From Alphaproteobacteria bacterium (lineage in GTDB: Bacteria > Pseudomonadota > Alphaproteobacteria > UBA8366 > GCA-2717185), in assembly GCA_040905865.1 (NCBI GenBank), contig JBBDQU010000069.1:1-64000 (forward strand): DNA of 64,000 nt. The letters are read 5' to 3'. Below the pieces are notes generated by a model. That model was not told the DNA's origin. It ran no database searches and saw only the letters and a program-made list of their open reading frames with translations. A program made the position numbers and the translations under genes. This document shows, piece after piece, positions 42,487 to 49,002 of this stretch (the first letter of the stretch is position 1; every line of letters starts with the position of its first letter).

Positions 42487-42551
42487 CGAAATCGGTGACA
42501 GTGCACTTTTTATTTCCTCGCGCCAAAAATAGTGCACTGTCACCGATTTCG
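42487..42551. repeat. 21-bp perfect inverted repeat (REPIN/MITE-like)
   Basis: CGAAATCGGTGACAGTGCACT (42487-42507) is exactly complementary to 42531-42551, with a 23-bp AT-rich centre. The motif GTGACAGTGCACT with flanking A/T run resembles the REP-type palindromes mobilised by RAYT transposases. No transposase lies nearby. It sits in a 430-bp gap between two unrelated genes; the remaining gap holds a doubtful frame at 42286-42564 that includes the repeat itself. Confidence 0.75.
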
Positions 42552-42612
42552 GAATTGCCGCCACCGTCCCGCCATCTTGTCCGGTACTCGGGGATGAGAA
42601 CCAATTGGCGCG

Positions 42613-43674
42613 CTAAAGGTCCGCGTCCACGTCGATATACGCCTTCGCCGGCCATGCATTGCATGTCAGGTACATGGCGAACCCGCTTTTCAGGTCGAAC
42701 GTGTCGGGGAACATGGCCCAGAGGTAGAACTTGTCGAAATCCTCATGCCCGAAGAATGACAAGCTGCTCGGCACCAGCGCATTCGGATGATTGAAATGGA
42801 ACGTGTCCATCGCGCTGAAATGCACGTCGTATCCGATATTTGTCCGGAGAGGGGACTTCAGTCGGATCACGCCGAAAGCGTTGGTCGCATCCGCGCAAAC
42901 CAGGGCGCCGGGGATGACCGTTGCATTTCCGAAACGGTTTAGCCGCTGGTAATAGGATAAACAGTCTTGCAGATCCGCGCGGGCATTCAGGATAGGCGCG
43001 TAATCCGCAATGCCGGGTATTGCCCGGATTCCGGTCACGTCGAACCAGTCTTCAGGCCCGGCCGTCCCGGCGAAATGGCCGTCAATAACGACTGCCATCT
43101 CCGTTGCATTCGATGGAATATCGAATGTCGGGAAATACTGCGCGCCGGCAGCGGTCAGCGGGTAACGAGCCCGCCCGGCCAGCGCCTGCCCTGCCCACGA
43201 CCCGTTACCGAAGGCCTGGCTGCCTTCGTCGAACCCGGTGCCATAGAACACGGATACCGACATCAGCCCGTCCCCATCGGTCCAGCCCGTCGACTTGCGC
43301 GCCGCGATCGGGACGGTGATCTGCCCGCCCGCCAGCCGCATGGAAACGTCTGAAGGAATGGTCTGCATGATGCAGCAGTCCCCCTCGTAAACGCTGCCCG
43401 GCTTCCGGTGGAGGCGGCAGGCGTGCGGGAAGCCCATGAATCCCGGGATTTGCTTGACGTCCACCTGATCGCTGTTCTGATTGACCCACCAGCGGTCGAA
43501 GGTGAAGCCCCCAGGGCCATCGAACATGACCTGTGTGCCGGGCTGCACCATGGATCGTTGCGCATAGCGGAAATCGCCGTTGACGAGCACGTTACCCATG
43601 ACTGAACCCCGCGCCGCCAGCGCGCCGGACAGGGCGAATCCCGTTGACAAAGAGAGGAATGTGCGACGGTTCAT
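42613..43674 (-). CDS. Tat-exported hypothetical protein with phage-tail-like domain
   Basis: A 353-residue protein starting MNRRTFLSLSTGFALSGALA, a textbook twin-arginine signal (RRTFL). The mature part starts GNVLVNGDFRYAQR and continues FTFDRWWVNQ, the pattern of carbohydrate-binding-like or tail-fibre-like beta domains seen at the start of phage tail and exported proteins. Beta-rich and without catalytic motif. The ATG at 43674 is chosen from the Tat motif rather than the upstream start at 43692. No phage genes adjoin. Confidence 0.65.
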   Translation of the reverse strand: MNRRTFLSLSTGFALSGALAARGSVMGNVLVNGDFRYAQRSMVQPGTQVMFDGPGGFTFDRWWVNQNSDQVDVKQIPGFMGFPHACRLHRKPGSVYEGDCCIMQTIPSDVSMRLAGGQITVPIAARKSTGWTDGDGLMSVSVFYGTGFDEGSQAFGNGSWAGQALAGRARYPLTAAGAQYFPTFDIPSNATEMAVVIDGHFAGTAGPEDWFDVTGIRAIPGIADYAPILNARADLQDCLSYYQRLNRFGNATVIPGALVCADATNAFGVIRLKSPLRTNIGYDVHFSAMDTFHFNHPNALVPSSLSFFGHEDFDKFYLWAMFPDTFDLKSGFAMYLTCNAWPAKAYIDVDADL

Positions 43675-44362
43675 ATCGCATAAATAGCACACCTTCCGCC
43701 GCTCGGAACGTCTTTGTGTCCTGATTCATGATCTTTTCTCCCGTTGCGCGTAGCGGGTCAGTGCAGCGGGTCCGGGGTGGTGTATTGCATCAATGCACAA
43801 ACCGAGACGCTACCCGTTTCCCATACTTCTTGACATTTTACATAGTTTGATGTATTTTTTCCTATTTCCTGGCGGGCAGGGCAGAGACGTTCCAGGACCG
43901 GAGAGCCCCTCACCCTTCCCGCTCCCCCCGAAGACGGTTCAGCCTTCGACGAGACGGGGTCCGCCTTGAGCGGCTGTATGCCCGCCAATGCCGGTCAATC
44001 ATGCCAGCGCCGCGCGGGCCGGGATGATAACAAATGTCAAGCAATGTTAATCGGGGCGGAAAGTTTTCGCCGCACAGGACGAGGCAAACCGTGCGTGGCA
44101 AACCGTGGAAGACGCGTACCGCCGGGAACGATAAAAAATGATGACCGATGTTAAGCGATGTTAAGCGATGTTAATCGAGGAGAATTTTTTCGCCGGCCGT
44201 TGCGGAACGCCCGCAACCGCGAACCGATGCCAATTTTTACCGATCGGTGCTAGATATCGGGGGGCGCGGCGCGCGTCGCGCCTGCCGCGATGCCAGGAAA
44301 AGCCGATAAATGCCGATAAATGCCGATGAAAAACACTTTTTCGCCGCCGGCGGCCACGCGCC
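43675..44362. other. Gap with tandem 10-bp repeats, no gene
   Basis: A 688-bp gap. CGATGTTAAG/T occurs three times in tandem at 44146-44175, and TGCCGATAAA-type units three times at 44301-44330, both at a 10-bp period. A related AATGTCAAGCAATGTTAATCG occurs at about 44033-44053. No credible gene or RNA was recognised. Confidence 0.6.
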
Positions 44363-45274
44363 GTGACCGCGCCGCCGAAAGCGGGGGCGCTGTCCGGCAG
44401 CCTCGGCGGGATCGCGCTGATGATCGCGGCGTCGGTGGTGCTGATCTTCCAGCATTCCACCGCCAAGTGGCTGTCGGCGGACCTGTCGATGCTGGAGATC
44501 GTGTTCTTCCGCACGGTCACGGCGCTGCTGTTCTTCGTGCCGTGGATTTTCCGCTCCGGCCTGGCGATCTTCCGGACCGAGCGGCTGGGGCTGCATATGT
44601 GCCGCGCCGGGCTGCAGACGCTGTCCGCCTTCGGCTTCTTCATCGCCCTGTCGGTGGCGCCGCTGGCGACGGTGACGGCGCTGCAGTTCACCACGCCGAT
44701 CTTCGCCGTGCTGATCGGCATCGTCGTGCTGGGCGAGCGGGTGAGCGTGCGGCGCTGGTCGGCGATCATCGCGGGCTTCGCCGGGACGGTGGTGATCATC
44801 CGGCCGGACGCCGCCAGCTTCGAATGGGGCACGCTGCTGGTGCTGGGCTCGGCGCTGTGCTGGGCCGGGGCGATCATCGTCATCAAGACCCTGGGGCGGA
44901 CCGATTCCAGCGTGACCATCACCGCCTATATGTACCTGCTGATGACGCCGGTCACGCTGGCGGCGGCGCTGATCGACTGGACCTGGCCGACGCCGGAACA
45001 ATACGCCTGGCTGATCGCCATCGGGCTGTCGGGGGCGCTGGCGCATCTGCTGATGGCGGAGGCCCTGCGCCGCGCGCCGACGCATGTGGTCTCGCCGTTC
45101 GAGTTCTTCCGCCTGATCTGGGCGACGCTGATCGGCATCTTCATCTTCGGCGACCCGCCGGATGTGTATGTCTGGGCCGGGGGGCTGATCGTGATGGCCA
45201 GCGTCAGCTACATCGCCTGGCGCGAACACACGCTGGCGAAGGCGGCGAAGGCGGCGAGGGCGGCCGGACGATGA
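44363..45274 (+). CDS. EamA/DMT-superfamily transporter
   Basis: A 303-residue membrane protein with about ten helices and two EamA repeats, each with a conserved pattern (FFRTVTALLFFVPWIF and LLMAEALRRAPTHVVSPFEF). The start is GTG at 44363. Similar proteins export metabolites such as amino acids or purines; the substrate is unknown. Flanked on both sides by copies of the GATGCCAGGAAA repeat (44289-44300 and 45478-45489) in the same orientation. Confidence 0.85.
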   Translation: MTAPPKAGALSGSLGGIALMIAASVVLIFQHSTAKWLSADLSMLEIVFFRTVTALLFFVPWIFRSGLAIFRTERLGLHMCRAGLQTLSAFGFFIALSVAPLATVTALQFTTPIFAVLIGIVVLGERVSVRRWSAIIAGFAGTVVIIRPDAASFEWGTLLVLGSALCWAGAIIVIKTLGRTDSSVTITAYMYLLMTPVTLAAALIDWTWPTPEQYAWLIAIGLSGALAHLLMAEALRRAPTHVVSPFEFFRLIWATLIGIFIFGDPPDVYVWAGGLIVMASVSYIAWREHTLAKAAKAARAAGR

Positions 45275-45330
45275 GGGTGGGGGACACGCGGCGCGTGGAA
45301 ATTATGCGCTTTCAGCAGATTTCGACCCGG

Positions 45331-45530
45331 CGCCCCCTCACCCTGCCCTCTCCCCCAAATTGGGGCGAGGGTGCAAAGAAATGGGTGGACGAGGGCGGCC
45401 TGCACTCCCTCTCTGCCCCATTGGGGCGGAGAGGGTCGGGGTGAGGTGGGGCGGCGGAGCCGTCTGCGCGGCGCGGGATGCCAGGAAATGCCAATAAAAG
45501 CCAATAATCCGATACTTTTTCTCTCTCCTT
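45331..45530. repeat. Imperfect long inverted repeat plus GATGCCAGGAAA copy
   Basis: CCTCACCCTGCCCTCTCC (45336-45353) faces GGAGAGGGTCGGGGTGAGG (45428-45446), near-complementary and about 75 bp apart; the intervening segment carries the duplicate (A)TTGGGGCG at about 45359 and 45420. After that GATGCCAGGAAA (45478-45489) and GCCAATAAAAGCCAATAA repeat a motif also present at 44289-44330. A typical high-GC intergenic repeat block between convergent genes, without a gene. Confidence 0.6.
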
Positions 45531-45556
45531 CAGGCGGGGGAATCGGGGGGCGCGCC

Positions 45557-46387
45557 TCAGCGTGTGCGCAGCGCCGCCACTTCCGCGCGCAGGGCGCGGA
45601 TTTCGGCCAGGATCTCGTCCCGGTCTTTCTGCCCCTGCGCGACCTGCGCCTGTTCGGCGGCGCGGACCGCCGCGTTTTCCTCCGCGTGCTGGGACTGCAT
45701 CGCATCCACCACGATGCCGATGAACAGGTTCAGCACGGTGAAGGTCGTCAGCAGGATGAAGGGCACGAAGAACATCCAGGCCAGCGGGAAGGTTTCCATC
45801 AGCGGCCGCACCACGCCCATCGACCAGCTTTCCAGCGTCATGATCTGGAACAGGGTGAAGGCCGAGGCGCCGACGCCGCCGAACCAGTCCGGGAAGGCCG
45901 CGCCGAACAGGTTGGTCGCCATCACCGAGAAGACATAGAAGACCAGCGCCAGCAGCGCGATGATCGAGCCCATGCCGGGGATTGCATGCAGCAGCGCGCC
46001 GATCACCCGGCGCATCGACGGCACGGTGGAGACCAGCCGCAGCACGCGCAGCACCCGCAGCGCACGCAGCACGGACAGGCTGCCGGTCGCCGGGATCAGG
46101 GCGATGCCGACGACGATGAAGTCGAACAGGTTCCACGGATCGCGGTAGAACCGGGTGCGGTAGACGGCGATCTTGATCGCCAGTTCCAGCACGAAGACGC
46201 CCAGCACCGCCCGGTCCAGCGCGACCAGCAGCCCGCCGACCGCGTCCATGACCGCGGCGCTGGTTTCCAGCCCGAGGGTGATCGCGTTGACCACGATCAG
46301 CGCCGTGATGGCGCGCTGGAATACCGTCGATTCGACCGCCGCCCGCATCCTGTCTGTCAGTGTCGTCGTGTTCACGCTGTCTGTCAT
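45557..46387 (-). CDS. Bacterial voltage-gated sodium channel (NaChBac-type)
   Basis: A 276-residue six-helix ion channel. The S4 sensor SVLRALRVLRVLRLVS has Arg at 108, 111, 114 and 117 spaced every third residue. The selectivity filter TLESWSM (184-190) with Glu186 matches NaChBac/BacNav. A C-terminal coiled coil (about 235-275) is rich in Ala/Glu and is expected to tetramerise the channel. Sodium selectivity is inferred from the filter. Its role in the cell (motility, pH, signalling) cannot be told from context. Confidence 0.9.
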   Translation of the reverse strand: MTDSVNTTTLTDRMRAAVESTVFQRAITALIVVNAITLGLETSAAVMDAVGGLLVALDRAVLGVFVLELAIKIAVYRTRFYRDPWNLFDFIVVGIALIPATGSLSVLRALRVLRVLRLVSTVPSMRRVIGALLHAIPGMGSIIALLALVFYVFSVMATNLFGAAFPDWFGGVGASAFTLFQIMTLESWSMGVVRPLMETFPLAWMFFVPFILLTTFTVLNLFIGIVVDAMQSQHAEENAAVRAAEQAQVAQGQKDRDEILAEIRALRAEVAALRTR

Positions 46388-46527
46388 CGGCCGCCGTCCT
46401 TCCGCTTGCTCCCGCCCGGCGTGGATATAGGGGCAACGCGGCGGCGGTGCAATCCGTTACGGCGGCTCATGCCATTTCGCGGATCGCCCGACCGGTGGCG
46501 CAACGTTCGGCTTCGGCGGTCATGCGG

Positions 46528-47550
46528 TCAGAGCCCCTGCCGGACGCGGGGGAAGACCTCCTCGGCCAGCAGCTGCATGCTCTCCATGGAGCGGGCGACC
46601 TCCAGCCCCGGCCAGTGCATGCTCATCACGATGTGGTTCATGCCGACGCGCCTGTTGAACCTGACGATCTGCTCGGCCACATCGTCCGGCGAGCCGATGA
46701 AGAAGCGGTCCTTCAGCAGTTCCTCGAAGGGCTGGCCCAGCTCGTCCTTCGAATCCGACCGCGACCGGCCGAGGCCCCATTCGTGATAGGCCCTGTACTT
46801 GGTCATGATCGGCCCAGCGGCGAGGCGATAGGCTTCCTCGCGGGTGGGGGCGCAGAATACCTCGCGGCGCAGCGGGAACTCGTCGGGGAAGGGCTTGCCT
46901 TCGGCGTCCAGCGCGCGCCTGTAGGTCTCGACCTGGCTTTCCAGTTCCTCCAGCCGGTCGTTCGGACCGACATACCAGCAGTTGCCCATGCGCGCCGCCC
47001 GGCGGATGACCGCGTCGGCGCTGCCGCCGATCCAGATGGGCGGCATCGGCTTCTGCACCGGCTTGGCCGAACAGCCGGCGTCGATCAGTTCGAAATGGGA
47101 GCCCTTCATGGTGACCGTTTCCTCGGTCCACAGCCGTTTGATGGCGGTCAGGTTCTCCTCGAAGCGGCCGGCGCGCTCGGCCTTCGAGGTGCCGAAGGCG
47201 GCCAGTTCGACATCGCGGTAGCCGACGCCGCAGCCGAAGATCAGCTTGCCGTTGGTGATGATGTCCAGCGTACCCAGCTGTTCGGCCACGTCCAGCGGCT
47301 TGTGCAGCGGCAGCAGCAGCACCCCGGTGTTAAGCCGCAGGCCGGGCGCCTCGGCGGCGACCCGGCACAGGAAGGGAACCTGCTGCAGGTCCTGCAGGGG
47401 ATGGGTGCTGTAATGCGCGCCCTTGGTGATGGAGTGGTAGCCCAGCCTTTCCGCCAGGCGCGCCTGTTCCATCATTTCCGCGAACCGGTCGGCGACATTG
47501 TCCCCCGCCGGAAACTGGCCCCGCATCATGATCCCGAACTGCATCGACAT
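46528..47550 (-). CDS. LLM-class flavin-dependent oxidoreductase
   Basis: A 340-residue luciferase-like monooxygenase with MMRGQFPAGDNVADRFAEM near 8-26, LRLNTGVLLLPLHKPLDVAE near 70-89 and KPMPPIWIGGSADAVIRRAA near 165-184. F420 or FMN usage cannot be distinguished. No neighbouring pathway gene is obvious; monocistronic on the minus strand. Confidence 0.87.
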   Translation of the reverse strand: MSMQFGIMMRGQFPAGDNVADRFAEMMEQARLAERLGYHSITKGAHYSTHPLQDLQQVPFLCRVAAEAPGLRLNTGVLLLPLHKPLDVAEQLGTLDIITNGKLIFGCGVGYRDVELAAFGTSKAERAGRFEENLTAIKRLWTEETVTMKGSHFELIDAGCSAKPVQKPMPPIWIGGSADAVIRRAARMGNCWYVGPNDRLEELESQVETYRRALDAEGKPFPDEFPLRREVFCAPTREEAYRLAAGPIMTKYRAYHEWGLGRSRSDSKDELGQPFEELLKDRFFIGSPDDVAEQIVRFNRRVGMNHIVMSMHWPGLEVARSMESMQLLAEEVFPRVRQGL

Positions 47551-47694
47551 GGCTTTCCCCCATCATGTTTCTGTATTGCCGTGACTTTAGGAGACGACCC
47601 GCCGGATTGGCCAATGCTTTGTTCCCGGCCCGCCGGTCAGGCGGGGAGGCGGGTTAAACACGACACGGCATCTGGCGAAGATGGATGCGCCGGG

Positions 47695-48984
47695 TCAGAA
47701 TTCGACGCGCAGCCCGGCGGTATACCGCTGGCGGTCGAGGTCCTTGTAAGACACCAGCGTTTCCACATCGACGAAGGGCATCCAGCCGTTCGGCAGGACG
47801 AACAGCAGGCTGGCGCCCAGGTTGACATAGTCGCGGTCCGGTTTGTCGGTGGAAACCGCGAGGCTGTTCGCCGCCCCGGTCTGCGCGAAGGAGGTGGTGA
47901 TGGAGCGCACGTCCCTGTCGAATTCATGCTCGTATTCGACGCGCATCTGCGGCACCAGGACGCCCCAGTCGGTGCTGGCGGCATAGCTGCCCTGGAACCC
48001 GGCTGTCGTCGTCAGCGACGTCACGGAGTCTTCGCCGATGGTCATGTTGAGCCCCGTTCCGCTGCGATCCTCCTCGGTATAGCCCTGGATCACGCTGCGG
48101 CTGTAACTGACCCGGACATAGGGGCCAAAGCTGAACGCATTGCGGTAGAAGTCGTACCCCATGCCGACGCTGGCGCTGTATTCCTGGCCATGGGTTTCGC
48201 CGACCGTGCTGATTCCGGCCGCGAAATTCCGCGCCGTGTTCTGGAAGATCGCGTTGCGGTCGAAGGTGTAATCCGTGTAGCCGTAGCCCAGCGTTCCGTC
48301 GATATGGAAGCTGTCGGTCACGTTGTAGCTGGAGTAGACGTTGACCAGCAGGCTGTCCGATCGTGTACCGCCCTCGTCGCCGCCCGGATTGAAGCCCACA
48401 CCGGGCTGGTCCGGATCGAATTTCGACTCGCTGTGGTCGTAGCCCAGCAGCGCGCCGACCACCAGCTTGTCGCCGACGCGGTAGTCGCCGCCGAACTGAA
48501 AGCCGGTTTTCCAGCCGTCATAGCCTTTTTCGTTGTCGATATCGAGCAGCCGGTCGCGGTCGAAGATTTCGCCCGTCAGGTTCAGAAACAGGCTGAGCGC
48601 GCCGAATTCCACCGAATTGCCGGCATTGCGGCCGGTCGGGATTCCGGCCTTTTCCTGTCGTTCCCTGTCGAGCCGCTCCTGCGCTTCGCGCATCATCGTC
48701 TTCGCCCGGCTGAGCGACAGGTCGTTGCTTGTCAGCGCCTGTGACGGGTTCATGGATGATTCCGCGTCGCCCGACAACAGCGATCCGGGCGCGTTGCCGC
48801 ATGAGGTCGCCATGTCGCCAACCGCGCCGGTACAGGCGGTAATGAACAGGTCTTCGAGCGCCTGGTTCGCGGCGAACGCGCCTTGCGCCGCAAACAGGAC
48901 CGCACTGCCCGCCGCGACCGTCAAAGCCCGAATCGGGCCTGCATTTCGAATTCCGTTTCCGGATCGGTCCCAGCCTATCATCAT
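47695..48984 (-). CDS. Autotransporter-type outer-membrane beta-barrel protein
   Basis: A 429-residue exported protein. After a signal peptide (about 20-38, ending GAFA) there is an 80-residue alpha-helical stretch with two Cys (TACTGAVGDMATSCG), then a C-terminal beta-barrel (about 140-429) with alternating strands such as FQFGGDYRVGDKLVVGALLG and a terminal Phe (TAGLRVEF) typical of BAM substrates. No long passenger is present. It precedes the caspase-like gene's 3' end by 18 bp on the same strand, so they may be cotranscribed (caspase gene upstream). Confidence 0.8.
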   Translation of the reverse strand: MMIGWDRSGNGIRNAGPIRALTVAAGSAVLFAAQGAFAANQALEDLFITACTGAVGDMATSCGNAPGSLLSGDAESSMNPSQALTSNDLSLSRAKTMMREAQERLDRERQEKAGIPTGRNAGNSVEFGALSLFLNLTGEIFDRDRLLDIDNEKGYDGWKTGFQFGGDYRVGDKLVVGALLGYDHSESKFDPDQPGVGFNPGGDEGGTRSDSLLVNVYSSYNVTDSFHIDGTLGYGYTDYTFDRNAIFQNTARNFAAGISTVGETHGQEYSASVGMGYDFYRNAFSFGPYVRVSYSRSVIQGYTEEDRSGTGLNMTIGEDSVTSLTTTAGFQGSYAASTDWGVLVPQMRVEYEHEFDRDVRSITTSFAQTGAANSLAVSTDKPDRDYVNLGASLLFVLPNGWMPFVDVETLVSYKDLDRQRYTAGLRVEF

Positions 48985-49002
48985 CCCACCCCGGTATATC
49001 CG

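Noticed and set aside
42286-42564. 92-codon frame on the minus strand with one hydrophobic segment
   Set aside because: Its N-terminal part is translated from the 21-bp inverted repeat. It could be a decayed gene fragment, but nothing supports an intact gene.
44146-44330. Tandem repeats as a CRISPR array
   Set aside because: Units are 10 bp with no spacers, and no cas genes are present.
46360-48744. 794-codon open frame on the plus strand
   Set aside because: Antisense to the LLM oxidoreductase and beta-barrel genes, with no recognisable motif.
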